58,846 bases of DNA from an uncultured Dorea sp. (GTDB taxonomy: Bacteria; Bacillota; Clostridia; Lachnospirales; Lachnospiraceae): assembly GCA_910577685.1 (NCBI GenBank), contig CAJTOH010000023.1:1-58846 (forward strand), read 5' to 3'. Every line of letters starts with the position of its first letter. Positions within the stretch are counted from its first letter, which is position 1. The position numbers and the translations under genes were made by a program. Shown here in pieces: positions 26,927-35,521 of the stretch. Under the pieces are notes generated by a model. It was not told the DNA's origin and did not search any database. It worked only from the letters and a program-made list of their open reading frames with translations.

Positions 26927-27361
26927 ATGAGTTCCAGAACAAAAATAGTCGTATTGCATATGAAGGAGATTATCTACACAGCGGTATTTGCTACCCTTGC
27001 AATCCTGCTGGTCATACTGCTGCTGTTCATGTTCCTTCCTAAGAATAAAGAATCCGGCGGCATCGAAGAAAAATACATGCCCGGGGTCTATACCTCCACA
27101 GTTACTTTGAACAATACCGCCCTTGAAGTGGAGGTAACCGTAGACGAAGCCCACATTAACTCTATCCGTTTCTCTAATCTGGACGATACGGTAGCCGCCA
27201 TGTATCCCCTAATCCAGCCGGCGATTGAAGATATAGCAGAACAGGTATATGACCTCCAGTCCTTGGAAAACATTCGGTATTCCGAAGATAATCCCTACAC
27301 TTCTCAGGTTATCATCAATGCAATCGAAGAAGCGCTGAAAAAAGCCGAAACTACGAAGTAG
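26927..27361 (+). CDS. Small membrane-anchored FMN-binding-like protein
   Basis: 144 residues: a single N-terminal membrane helix (about 14-37) and an exported domain with YMPGVYTSTVTLNNTALEVEVTVDEAHINSIRF, similar to the FMN-binding domain of RnfG/NqrC-type proteins. The motif threonine that takes covalent FMN cannot be identified, so cofactor binding is doubtful. AGGAGG precedes ATG 26927. A SigE-like promoter and its own terminator suggest a single-gene sporulation transcript. I cannot name a function. Confidence 0.7.
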   Translation: MSSRTKIVVLHMKEIIYTAVFATLAILLVILLLFMFLPKNKESGGIEEKYMPGVYTSTVTLNNTALEVEVTVDEAHINSIRFSNLDDTVAAMYPLIQPAIEDIAEQVYDLQSLENIRYSEDNPYTSQVIINAIEEALKKAETTK

Positions 27362-27374
27362 TTACGGCTTTTTT
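27337..27374 (+). terminator. Terminator after 26927 gene
   Basis: AAAAAAGCCG pairs with CGGCTTTTTT around a loop of about 17 bases that contains the stop codon; a T-run follows. The stem starts inside the coding sequence. Confidence 0.75.
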
Positions 27375-27443
27375 ATATCATAATTGGGGAACGCCGCCTT
27401 AAGACAGGCGGCGTCCGCCTATACGTCATTCTAAGATACGGCG

Positions 27444-27707
27444 CTATCCCTCCACGATCAGATATCTCCCTCCGGGAAGCGCAAACACTTCCGAAGCTTC
27501 CTCCAGCTCTTCTGCAGACATCCCCTCAACATCAACGCCCTCCTCTTCCAGAAATTCCTTCACCTCGCCGATACTGTCGACGACGACCGCCATACAGTCT
27601 TCAAGAAATGCCTCCGCTTCTTCCAACGTCTCTGCCACCGGCTCGTCAAATAACTGCCCCTGCTTCTTAAGAAATACTTTCAGGCAATCTTCATCATACT
27701 CATACAT
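27444..27707 (-). CDS. Small acidic protein, unknown
   Basis: 87 residues, strongly acidic (about one third D/E): MYEYDEDCLKVFLKKQGQLFDE, EEAEAFLEDCMAVVVDSIGEVKEFLEEEGVD, then LPGGRYLIVEG. No signal peptide or membrane span. Such short acidic proteins are common in Lachnospiraceae next to housekeeping genes, but I know no function. It lies 46 bases downstream of the HAD phosphatase gene on the same strand, so co-transcription is likely. Confidence 0.65.
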   Translation of the reverse strand: MYEYDEDCLKVFLKKQGQLFDEPVAETLEEAEAFLEDCMAVVVDSIGEVKEFLEEEGVDVEGMSAEELEEASEVFALPGGRYLIVEG

Positions 27708-27753
27708 CTTCTTTCTTCCTCCCTTGATAATTAACCTTCCGAAGCTTCGCCGA

Positions 27754-28401
27754 CTATCTGATTTCCATCAATTCTTCCGGCGTCTCAATGATCGTCTCCG
27801 CCCCTTCGTCTTCTAAGATCTCTCTGGTTCTGAACCCCCATGCCACGCCTACGGTCCGAACCCCTGCATTCTTCCCTGTGCGGATATCTACCTCAGAATC
27901 GCCTACATACAGACATTCCTCTCTGTCCGCCTGCAGCGCTTCTAATAGACAGTATATTCCTTCCGGATCAGGCTTTCTCGCAATCTTCTCCTGCTGCCCC
28001 TGCACGCAGTCAAACACCTCCCCGCCAAAGATCTCCTCCACCACCTTCACCGTCTGCCGGTGGGGCTTATTGGACAAAACCGCAAGCCTCGTTCCCCGTC
28101 TTTTTAGTTCCGCCAGCATCTCTTCGACGCCTTCATAGGGTTTTACAAGATATGTACAGTTAGCGTCAAATATGCGTCCGTAGATTTCCATGGCCTCGTC
28201 AAGCCGGCTTCCGTCCGCTTCCCCTGCCGCCCCAAGGGATTTCTCCATTAAAACCCTTGCGCCGTTGCCTACGAAATTACGACATTCGTCCGATGTGATA
28301 GGCGTAAGCTTCATCTCCTTTAGCGTCTCATTCACCGAGTAGGTCAGAGAGTCCAGCGTATCGGTCAGCGTTCCATCCAAGTCAAATATGCATGCTTTCA
28401 T
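27754..28401 (-). CDS. HAD-family phosphatase, phosphoglycolate phosphatase-like
   Basis: 215 residues from ATG 28401, chosen because GGAGG lies upstream. MKACIFDLDGTLTDTLDS has the nucleophile D of the DXDGT motif, VLSNKPHRQTVKVV is motif II, and GDSEVDIRTGKNAG is motif IV; the cap lies between. It resembles Gph/PpaX-type enzymes that act on phosphoglycolate, pyrophosphate or small sugar phosphates. The substrate cannot be read from sequence. Confidence 0.85.
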   Translation of the reverse strand: MKACIFDLDGTLTDTLDSLTYSVNETLKEMKLTPITSDECRNFVGNGARVLMEKSLGAAGEADGSRLDEAMEIYGRIFDANCTYLVKPYEGVEEMLAELKRRGTRLAVLSNKPHRQTVKVVEEIFGGEVFDCVQGQQEKIARKPDPEGIYCLLEALQADREECLYVGDSEVDIRTGKNAGVRTVGVAWGFRTREILEDEGAETIIETPEELMEIR

Positions 28402-28549
28402 AATGTCTATATCCTCCATGCTCTAATCATAGTATAGACAATGGGAAAATGCAAGAACGGATTTCGTCGCGGGGGCCGCCCCACGAAAGAGATAACCCTC
28501 TCATACGGCACCCCTGTATATCCTGATGCGGCTGCCGGCCTCCTACCGG

Positions 28550-29326
28550 TCAGGAAAGATACTGGCGCATCACACGAAGCGCATTTTTTTCCAGCCTGCT
28601 GACCTGCGCCTGTGAGATCTGTATCTGCTCCGCAACTTCCATCTGCGTTTTGCCTTCAAAAAAACGCAGCTTGATAATATAGCGCTCCCTCTCTCCAAGA
28701 TGTTCCATAGCGGCTTCCAGCGACAGATCTTCCACCCATTTTTCTTCTTTATTCTTGGTATCACTGATCTGGTCCATCACGTAGAGAGCGTCGCCTCCAT
28801 CGTTGTAGACCGGCTCCTGCAGACTCATGGGCGCCTGAATCGCATCCAGCGCGAACACGATATCCTCCTTGGAAATCCCGATTTCTTCCGCAATCTCTTG
28901 GACAGTCGGTTCCTTTAAATTCCGTTTCACATAATTTTCCTTCGCATAGATGGCTTTATACGCAGTATCCCGCAGCGAACGGCTGACACGGATGGAATTG
29001 TTATCCCGCATGTACCGCCTAATCTCGCCGATAATCATCGGGACCGCGTAAGTAGAGAACTTCACCTCAAGTTCCGTATTAAAATTATTGATCGCCTTAA
29101 TAAGGCCGATACACCCGATCTGAAACAAATCGTCCGGATTCTCATTGCTCGCCCCGAAACGCTTGATCACACTCAGCACAAGCCGGAGATTGCCCTTAAT
29201 ATATTCCTCTTTCGCCTCGGCGTCTCCCGCCTTGATCCGGGCAATCAGCGCCTCCTTCTCCTCCTCCTTAAGGACCGGGAGTTTCGCCGTATTTACCCCG
29301 CATATTTCTACTTTTCCCTGTGCCAT
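28550..29326 (-). CDS. sigG: Sporulation sigma factor SigG
   Basis: 258 residues, the usual length. KVEICGVNTAKLPVL at the start is the SigG signature that distinguishes it from SigF. Region 2 (NPDDLFQIGCIGLIKAINNF, KFSTYAVPMIIGEIRRYMRDN) and region 4 (EVAEQIQISQAQVSRLEKNAL) are intact. It directs late forespore transcription. In related genomes it lies near sigE; here one MBL gene separates them. No confident SigF/SigG promoter could be placed upstream. Confidence 0.93.
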   Translation of the reverse strand: MAQGKVEICGVNTAKLPVLKEEEKEALIARIKAGDAEAKEEYIKGNLRLVLSVIKRFGASNENPDDLFQIGCIGLIKAINNFNTELEVKFSTYAVPMIIGEIRRYMRDNNSIRVSRSLRDTAYKAIYAKENYVKRNLKEPTVQEIAEEIGISKEDIVFALDAIQAPMSLQEPVYNDGGDALYVMDQISDTKNKEEKWVEDLSLEAAMEHLGERERYIIKLRFFEGKTQMEVAEQIQISQAQVSRLEKNALRVMRQYLS

Positions 29327-29439
29327 AACCAGTGTCCTCCTACCAGATAAATAAATTTGAATCTTTGTATAGTAAAATGATTCTCACTTGGAGGACGTCA
29401 TATTCCTGAAATGGAAAAATAAAAAAAGTTTTAGTCCTT

Positions 29440-29480
29440 GACAGGAAAAGCGCTGTCGTACAATCCGACAGCGCTTTCCT
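29440..29480 (-). terminator. Terminator after MBL hydrolase gene
   Basis: GAAAGCGCTGTCG (29478-29466) pairs with CGACAGCGCTTTT (29458-29446) on the minus strand, a 12-13 bp stem with a seven-base loop. The T-run is short (TTTTCCTGTC), so strength is moderate. Confidence 0.6.
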
Positions 29481-29490
29481 TACATTACAA

Positions 29491-31098
29491 TTACCGATCC
29501 CACTTATCCGCTAGATTCTGAATCTGCGTCTCAAACTTGGCCAGCTCCTTATTCGCCAGCCCTTCATTCTTATAAACAACTTCAAGCAGCCTCTTTGCCG
29601 CCGCAACCACGCGCTGGAACGCCTGCACAGCCCGGGATCTCGCCGGTTTCTCCGCCGCCTTCTTCGGAACCTTCACTCCTTCCGTCATAACCTCGTTGGT
29701 CATCAGGTCAATCATACCTCCCGAATAGGGCGCAAACGCCGGACAGCCGATCGTCTCCTCCACAAGCCGTGCAAAATGATCCGTCACCTGATCCTCGCCA
29801 TGAACCACGATCACACGATCCGGCTTACTCTCAAACCCCTTAAGCCAATCCAGCAGTCCATTCATATCCGCATGACCGCTGATTCCCCTGAGCACCTCGA
29901 TCTTCGCATTCACGGTGATATTTTCCCCGAACAGCTTCACACTCTCCGCGCCCTCGATCAGCTTACGCCCAAGCGTACCCACCGCCTGATACCCCACGAA
30001 GCAGATCGTACACTCGGCCCGCCACAGATTATGCTTCAGATGGTGCCGGATCCGTCCCGCCTCGCACATGCCGGATGCCGACAGGATTACTTTCGGTTTC
30101 TCATCAAAGTTAATCATCCGCGACTCGTCGCTGGTGATCGTCGTCTTAAGCCCGGGAAACAGCAGCGGATTAATCCCCTTCTCCACCAGCGCCATGGCCT
30201 CATCGTCAAAGCAGGACTTGACGTTCTTGTTAAATACATTCGTCGCCCCAATGGCAAGGGGGCTGTCAACATAGACTTCAAATCCCCTGAACTCCGGTAA
30301 AAGATCCCTCTCCTTGATCTCCCGGATAAAATACAGAAGCTCCTGGGTACGTCCCACTGCAAAAGACGGAATGACCACGTTCCCCCCTTTGGAAAACGTC
30401 TCCCTCAAAATCCTCGTAAACTCACCGATATAGTCAGGAATCTCATCCCCATGGGTCCTGTCCCCGTAGGTGGACTCAATCACAATATAATCCGCCTCTT
30501 TCACCTTCTGCGGTTCCTTGATAATCGGCTGGTTTGCATTTCCCACATCGCCGGAAAAGACGATCTTTTTTGTGACCCCCTCCTCCGTGACCCATACCTC
30601 GATACTTGCAGACCCAAGCAAATGGCCCATGTCGTGAAACTGAACGTCAATCCCTTCACACAGGGTAATCCGCTGCTCATAATCACAGGGAGCCAAAAGC
30701 TTGATGGCAGCGTCCGCATCCTCCATTGTATACAGCGGCTCAAAAAGGGTCTCTCCGCTTCTCCTTCCCTTTCGATTCCGCCACTCTGCCTCAAACTCCT
30801 GAATGTGGGCGCTGTCGCGAAGCATGATGTTGCACAGGTCCGACGTGGCAAACGTAGTGATAATCTCTCCCGCAAATCCCTGCCTGCACAGAAGCGGGAT
30901 CTTGCCGGAGTGATCGATATGTGCATGGGTTAGAAGAACATAGTCGATCTCCCCCGCAGACACGGGCAATTCCTGATTCTCGTACAAATCAGGCCCTTGC
31001 TCCAGACCGCAGTCAATCAAAATATTCTTTCCGCATGCATTCAGATAATGACAACTTCCGGTTACCTCATGGGCTGCCCCAATAAACTCTAGTTTCAT
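29491..31098 (-). CDS. Beta-CASP metallo-beta-lactamase fold hydrolase
   Basis: 535 residues: MKLEFIGAAHEVTGSCHYLN, the metal motif THAHIDHSG, GHLLGSASI, FSGDVGN, the beta-CASP block VIESTYGDRTHG, LSASGMCEAGRIRHHLKHN and SGHADMNGL. This is the KH-less CPSF/YsdC-like group of RNA-processing nucleases. It also has a C-terminal lysine/alanine-rich extension after about residue 460. It probably acts on RNA; activity is inferred from the family. It lies between sigE and sigG but is not itself a known sporulation gene. Confidence 0.85.
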   Translation of the reverse strand: MKLEFIGAAHEVTGSCHYLNACGKNILIDCGLEQGPDLYENQELPVSAGEIDYVLLTHAHIDHSGKIPLLCRQGFAGEIITTFATSDLCNIMLRDSAHIQEFEAEWRNRKGRRSGETLFEPLYTMEDADAAIKLLAPCDYEQRITLCEGIDVQFHDMGHLLGSASIEVWVTEEGVTKKIVFSGDVGNANQPIIKEPQKVKEADYIVIESTYGDRTHGDEIPDYIGEFTRILRETFSKGGNVVIPSFAVGRTQELLYFIREIKERDLLPEFRGFEVYVDSPLAIGATNVFNKNVKSCFDDEAMALVEKGINPLLFPGLKTTITSDESRMINFDEKPKVILSASGMCEAGRIRHHLKHNLWRAECTICFVGYQAVGTLGRKLIEGAESVKLFGENITVNAKIEVLRGISGHADMNGLLDWLKGFESKPDRVIVVHGEDQVTDHFARLVEETIGCPAFAPYSGGMIDLMTNEVMTEGVKVPKKAAEKPARSRAVQAFQRVVAAAKRLLEVVYKNEGLANKELAKFETQIQNLADKWDR

Positions 31099-31147
31099 AT
31101 CTCCAACCCCTTTTTCTTTCCATTATACCACTATTCGGGGTTGTTAT

Positions 31148-31888
31148 CTATGAATATTTTACCATCTCCCTCTTAAGCCTCTGCATAATCTTCTTCTCAA
31201 GCCTCGATATGTAGGACTGGGAAATCCCTAAAATATCCGCCACCTCTTTTTGGGTCCGTTCCTCCCCGTCCGGCATCCCAAGGCCGAACCGCATCTTTAT
31301 AATCGTCCGCTCCCTCCCGGAAAGACGGTTAATCGCCTTAATCAGCAGCTTACGCTCGACTTCATTTTCCAGATCTTTATAAATCGTATCCTCCTCCGTA
31401 CCTAAAATGTCTGACAGAAGCAGCTCATTGCCGTCCCAGTCCACGTTTAAAGGTTCGTCAATGGACACTTCCATCTTCGTCTTATTATTCCTGCGCAGGT
31501 ACATCAGGATCTCGTTTTCGATACAGCGGGACGCATACGTCGCCAGCTTAATATTCTTTTCCGGGTTAAACGTGTTGATCGCCTTAATCAACCCGATGGT
31601 GCCGATGGAAATCAGATCCTCCACGCCCACCCCCGTATTGTCAAATTTTTTCGCAATATATACCACAAGCCTGAGATTATGTTCAATCAGCATTTTTCTT
31701 GCAGGCCCGTCGTCCTCTGAGCCTAAGTCATTAATCGCCGCCGTCTCCTCGCTGGTATCCAGCGGAGCAGGCAGGATATCCGAACCACCGATATAGTGGA
31801 CGTCCTTCTTATCCGGGAAAAATAATGTCCGGAAATCCGGAACTACTTTCAGTTTAAATTGATGCGGTACTGCGACTCTTATTACCAT
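31148..31888 (-). CDS. sigE: Sporulation sigma factor SigE (pro-protein)
   Basis: 246 residues. The N-terminal pro-region (MVIRVAVPHQFKLKVVPDF..., cleavage expected before about residue 30 near YIGGSDILP) keeps it inactive on the membrane until SpoIIGA cuts it. Region 2 (GVEDLISIGTIGLIKAINTF) and region 4 (QKEVADILGISQSYISRLEKKI) are intact. It drives the first mother-cell programme. GGAGGG precedes ATG 31888, and the gene overlaps spoIIGA by 35 bases, so they form the spoIIG operon. Confidence 0.95.
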   Translation of the reverse strand: MVIRVAVPHQFKLKVVPDFRTLFFPDKKDVHYIGGSDILPAPLDTSEETAAINDLGSEDDGPARKMLIEHNLRLVVYIAKKFDNTGVGVEDLISIGTIGLIKAINTFNPEKNIKLATYASRCIENEILMYLRRNNKTKMEVSIDEPLNVDWDGNELLLSDILGTEEDTIYKDLENEVERKLLIKAINRLSGRERTIIKMRFGLGMPDGEERTQKEVADILGISQSYISRLEKKIMQRLKREMVKYS

Positions 31889-32681
31889 AGTCTATCCCTC
31901 CTATTAAGACATCAGGATTCAAAATCATCTCATAACGGTCAGCCGTCATATCTCCCTCACAGATGGCCGCCAGCGGTTTCTCAATCCATTCCTTTTCTTT
32001 TCTGCATACATACATCCCATCCAGCGTCACTAATGGCATTACACCTTCCGCTTTTCCGATAGAGTGATATGAAATATAACGTATTCCTGCTATGTCATTT
32101 TCTCCCCATAGTTTCTTGATTACATTTTTGTCAATAATACTGACCGGCTTTCCCGTAATATCATCTTTCAGGCAGTTTCCCGTATCAATCAAGGCCTGCA
32201 CGGTTACGCTTCTTTCACCGTTTTGCAGCACGACCCGGCACCTGTACCGGCTCTGCCTTCCCAGATACGCCACCAAGGTCCAGATACCGGATACCGCATA
32301 GTAGCTTGCGGCCGCCAATGCCAGGAAAAGGCTTCCCGCCCGCGCATACTGCCTGAGGAACCCAAAGACCCCGCCAACAAGGAAACCGCTGATATAGAGC
32401 AAAATCCAAGCCCGCGCAAGCTCCTTCCCCCCTTCGGTCTTCAACCCTATTTTAATCATTGCGATATTTGCCGGTCCATGGAACAATATGAGTTTCACAA
32501 ACGCATATGGAACCGGCAGGGCCACGGCAAGGCAGGTAAGAAAAGACCCTGACAGCGCTCCCAAGCAGATCCGCCGGTATGTTGCATAACATCCCGTCAT
32601 CTTGCGTACGATTGCAAGCAGGATGAAATCCATTGCAAAATTTTCCAAGAAAAATACGTCTATGTACAACTCATAACCCAC
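31854..32681 (-). CDS. spoIIGA: Sigma-E processing protease SpoIIGA
   Basis: 275 residues from GTG 32681 (GYELYIDVFFLENFAMDFILL), with AAGGTGG just upstream. The N-terminal half has five to six membrane helices. The C-terminal half holds the aspartic protease motif ALIDTGNCLKD (about residue 155). It cleaves pro-SigE when signalled by SpoIIR from the forespore. It precedes and overlaps sigE. An upstream ATG-less extension to 32717 is not supported. Confidence 0.9.
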   Translation of the reverse strand: MGYELYIDVFFLENFAMDFILLAIVRKMTGCYATYRRICLGALSGSFLTCLAVALPVPYAFVKLILFHGPANIAMIKIGLKTEGGKELARAWILLYISGFLVGGVFGFLRQYARAGSLFLALAAASYYAVSGIWTLVAYLGRQSRYRCRVVLQNGERSVTVQALIDTGNCLKDDITGKPVSIIDKNVIKKLWGENDIAGIRYISYHSIGKAEGVMPLVTLDGMYVCRKEKEWIEKPLAAICEGDMTADRYEMILNPDVLIGGIDYGNKSRSTASI

Positions 32682-32746
32682 GCTCCACCTTCTTTCTTTG
32701 CATACGATCAGTGACACGAAATCGATTAATTACTTAAGCAAGATTC

Positions 32747-32811
32747 ATTATACGAGCCGGGGCAAAAAGATTTTGTCATATGGTGGGACGAATCCCGATT
32801 TTCGTTCGACA
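32747..32811 (-). promoter_or_regulatory. spoIIG promoter with Spo0A boxes
   Basis: On the minus strand, TATAAT (32752-32747) lies 21 bases after ATGACA (32779-32774). This is the over-long spacing that in Bacillus subtilis makes spoIIG depend on Spo0A. A perfect 0A box TGTCGAA is at 32811-32805, and TGACAAA over the -35 is a one-mismatch box. The remaining 32812-33060 stretch holds no gene I can support. Confidence 0.65.
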
Positions 32812-33065
32812 GACCGTATTGACCACAAGATATAGTTTTACAGGAAATGGATTTGTGGGAATTCCACGAATCCGGACACAAGACTTTGTATCCTTTTTTG
32901 ACATAAAAGAAAGAATTTTAAGGGAATAAACTGCAAATTACTGGAAATAATTGGAGGTTTCTGTAATCTATTGACAGATTTTGTCAACAAATCCCGAACA
33001 TACAGCCAGCTCACGCATGTCCGGCATAAAACAAAGCTTTCCGGCAATGCTGTTGTGCTAAAACC

Positions 33066-33103
33066 ATAAAAAGACCCGAACACACTCCCATGTGTCCGAA
33101 TCT
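33066..33103 (-). terminator. Terminator after ftsZ
   Basis: On the minus strand GATTCGGACACA (33102-33091) pairs with TGTGTTCGGGTC (33084-33073), with G-U pairs, and TTTTT follows. It separates the dcw cluster from spoIIG. Confidence 0.75.
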
Positions 33104-33147
33104 CTTATGGAATTCTATCATATTACAATAATCTTACAATAATCAAC

Positions 33148-34389
33148 TTACTTCTTGAAGAAATCCGGTATCTTGATGGACTGTTCTTTCACCTTGCTGG
33201 TCGGAGTTCTCGGCGTATCCAGAGAAGGAGCCGTCCCGCCTACAGGACGCCTCGGCATCGCCGACGCCCCGCCGCTCTTCATACCTCCCATTCCGAAGTC
33301 CAGTCTAGGCGCGGCCTGTCCGCCCTGCTGCATAGACCTGTCGTATCCGCCCTGCTGCATACCGCCGCCGGCATGACCCATAGCGCCGCCGTTCCTCGGC
33401 GTCTCAAGCCTTGACTTCAGCTTGGATGCACTGCCTCCCACATTGTGAAGGCCGGTAGCGATTACGGTGATGGTCGCCTCGTCCGTCCTTGCATCATCAT
33501 ACATGGCACCGAAGATAATGTTCGCATCCTCACCCGCAAGATCCTGCACGTACTCAGCCGCATCGGACGCGTCCATCAGGGTAATATCGCCGGATACATT
33601 AATGATAACATGGGACGCCCCTGCAATAGTCGTCTCAAGCAACGGACTGGAAACAGCCTGCTTAACAGCCTCAAGAGCCTTGTCGTCGCCGCGGCCCTGC
33701 CCGATTCCGATGTGAGCAATACCCTTGTCCGTCATAACCGTCTGGACATCCGCAAAGTCAAGGTTAATCAGCGCAGGCACGTTGATCAGGTCGGTAATGC
33801 CCTGAATACCTTGCTGCAATACCTCGTCCGCCTTCTTAAGAGCCTCCGGCATCGTGGTACGCCTGTCCACCACCTCAAGCAATTTGTCGTTAGGGATCAC
33901 AATCAGAGTGTCCACGCTCTCCTTTAACTTCTCGATTCCTGACAGCGCATTGTTCATACGCGTCTTAGACTCGAAACGGAAGGGCTTCGTCACTACGCCG
34001 ACCGTCAATGCCCCAAGCTCCTTGGCAATCCGTGCAACCACCGGCGTAGCGCCGGTTCCCGTGCCGCCGCCCATGCCGCAGGTTACGAACACCATGTCCG
34101 CTCCCTTGAGAGCCGATGATACTTCCTCCGCGCTCTCCTCCGCAGCCTTCTCGCCAATCTCAGGCCTTGCTCCTGCTCCGAGTCCCTTTGTAATCTTCTC
34201 TCCAATCTGCATAAGCGTCGGCGCCTTACATAACTGGAGCGCCTGCTTATCTGTATTAATAGCAATAAACTCAACACCGGCAATCTGCTCATCGATCATT
34301 CGGTTCACAGCATTATTGCCGCCGCCGCCGACTCCAACAACAATTATCTTCGCCGCAGCTTCTGATTCATTCGTTTTAATTTCTAGCAA
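33148..34389 (-). CDS. ftsZ: Cell division protein FtsZ
   Basis: 413 residues. IIVVGVGGGGNNAVNRMI, the GTP-binding MGGGTGTGATPVV and the synergy-loop NLDFADV are present. A glycine/methionine-rich linker (about 320-395) is followed by the conserved C-terminal peptide SIKIPDFFKK that binds FtsA/SepF-type partners. It forms the division ring. It is last in the dcw order, separated from ftsQ by about 250 AT-rich bases that contain a likely own promoter, and it has a terminator behind it. Confidence 0.97.
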   Translation of the reverse strand: MLEIKTNESEAAAKIIVVGVGGGGNNAVNRMIDEQIAGVEFIAINTDKQALQLCKAPTLMQIGEKITKGLGAGARPEIGEKAAEESAEEVSSALKGADMVFVTCGMGGGTGTGATPVVARIAKELGALTVGVVTKPFRFESKTRMNNALSGIEKLKESVDTLIVIPNDKLLEVVDRRTTMPEALKKADEVLQQGIQGITDLINVPALINLDFADVQTVMTDKGIAHIGIGQGRGDDKALEAVKQAVSSPLLETTIAGASHVIINVSGDITLMDASDAAEYVQDLAGEDANIIFGAMYDDARTDEATITVIATGLHNVGGSASKLKSRLETPRNGGAMGHAGGGMQQGGYDRSMQQGGQAAPRLDFGMGGMKSGGASAMPRRPVGGTAPSLDTPRTPTSKVKEQSIKIPDFFKK

Positions 34390-34473
34390 GGGTTTCTCCT
34401 CCTTTGTTATCCTTATTATATATCATACATCCCACACATAAAGCAAATGAAATGTGTTCTTTGCCATATATAC

Positions 34474-34498
34474 TATATAATATAGACTTTTGTGCAAA
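34474..34498 (-). promoter_or_regulatory. Probable ftsZ promoter
   Basis: In the 249-base gap between ftsQ and ftsZ, the minus strand has TTGCAC (34497-34492) followed about 16 bases later by TAGTAT in a run of TA-rich sequence. This is a weak match but the best in the gap. Confidence 0.35.
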
Positions 34499-34638
34499 AT
34501 ATCAATAGAATTCCTCTATTTTTCTCAATTTTATTCTCGCTTTTCTTCCTTTCATTCCCTATAATCCGGTTCTCGGAAGTCATTCGATGCCGTAAATGCT
34601 TTCGTTCGGCAGGGTTATTCAAACCCTCCGGCGCTCTC

Positions 34639-35505
34639 TTAACCGGCTGATTCCGGCGCATCACTACCTTCCGGCTCCTGCCCTTCATCTGAACCATCCG
34701 GCGTTTCATTCTCCTCCGGCTCCTTAGAATCATCGGGGGAATAAAGCTCCAAGGATTCTTCCTGAAAGGTAATCGTCCCTTTTACCTCAGAGTAGTTTTC
34801 CAAATGCAGCGTTCCTTCCTTGTCCCCGATTTTTTCGAGGATCGGCGGAATCTGCGCGATCTGCACCGCCGACACATTCTTTCCGAGACAGATACGGATC
34901 CTCCCGATATACAGACAGATGGCGTCCTGCTCGCAGACGATACGGTCCGGCTCCAGATCATACTTCGTTATCTCTCTGGAGGTCTCAAGGATTTGTTCAA
35001 AAATCCTTGTATTCTTACTCTTGAGATGCTGATACAGCCTCACTTCCCCCATACCAATTCCTTCAATATGGGGAATCCCCTCCACAAGCGCAGAGGATTC
35101 CATCACAACCAGCCCTTCCTTATCGAAATAATCATAGACCTCCCCATTCCGTATGTATCCGACGATAGGCTTCTCTTTCACCTCGACCTTCACAATCCAG
35201 GGAGCCTTAAGCCCCACCTTCATCTGGTCCAGACACGGCAGTACCTTCCCTTTTCCCAAAGTATATTTCCCCAGAATATACAATGCATTTATCGAGAAAT
35301 CATCATTCTGAACCGCGTCAATGATCTGCTGGTCCGTCACATAGTCATTTCCCTTGACCTCGATCTTCTGGACATAGAACAAAAGAAATATGACGGCCGC
35401 AATAATCGCCGCCCCAAGCACAAGAACAATCATTGCGTATATCCTATGCGGCTTTTTCTTCTTTCTCCTCGGGCTTTCCTGTTCCCTGTATTCTCTGTTT
35501 CCCAT
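34639..35505 (-). CDS. ftsQ: Cell division protein FtsQ/DivIB
   Basis: 288 residues: a basic cytoplasmic N-terminus, one membrane helix (about 23-47), a POTRA domain (FYVQKIEVKGNDYVTDQQIIDAV) and a beta domain, then an acidic, low-complexity tail (KEPEENETPDGSDEGQEPEG). It scaffolds the divisome outside the membrane with FtsL and PBP2b. The tail length is unusual but acidic tails occur in clostridial DivIB. GGGGAG lies upstream. It is 16 bases after ftsW. Confidence 0.88.
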   Translation of the reverse strand: MGNREYREQESPRRKKKKPHRIYAMIVLVLGAAIIAAVIFLLFYVQKIEVKGNDYVTDQQIIDAVQNDDFSINALYILGKYTLGKGKVLPCLDQMKVGLKAPWIVKVEVKEKPIVGYIRNGEVYDYFDKEGLVVMESSALVEGIPHIEGIGMGEVRLYQHLKSKNTRIFEQILETSREITKYDLEPDRIVCEQDAICLYIGRIRICLGKNVSAVQIAQIPPILEKIGDKEGTLHLENYSEVKGTITFQEESLELYSPDDSKEPEENETPDGSDEGQEPEGSDAPESAG

Positions 35506-35521
35506 ATCCTTAATACTCCCC

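Noticed and set aside
29327..29420. SigF/SigG promoter for sigG (GAATA and CATTTTA upstream)
   Set aside because: The spacing is 21 bases, too long for this class, so it is not reported as a promoter.
32838..33083. An 81-codon open frame on the minus strand between ftsZ and spoIIGA
   Set aside because: No ribosome-binding site, overlaps the ftsZ terminator, and the sequence resembles no protein pattern. Treated as noncoding.
34473..34733. An 86-codon arginine-rich frame after ftsQ
   Set aside because: It overlaps the ftsQ 3' end in another frame and its composition is a shadow of the acidic tail.
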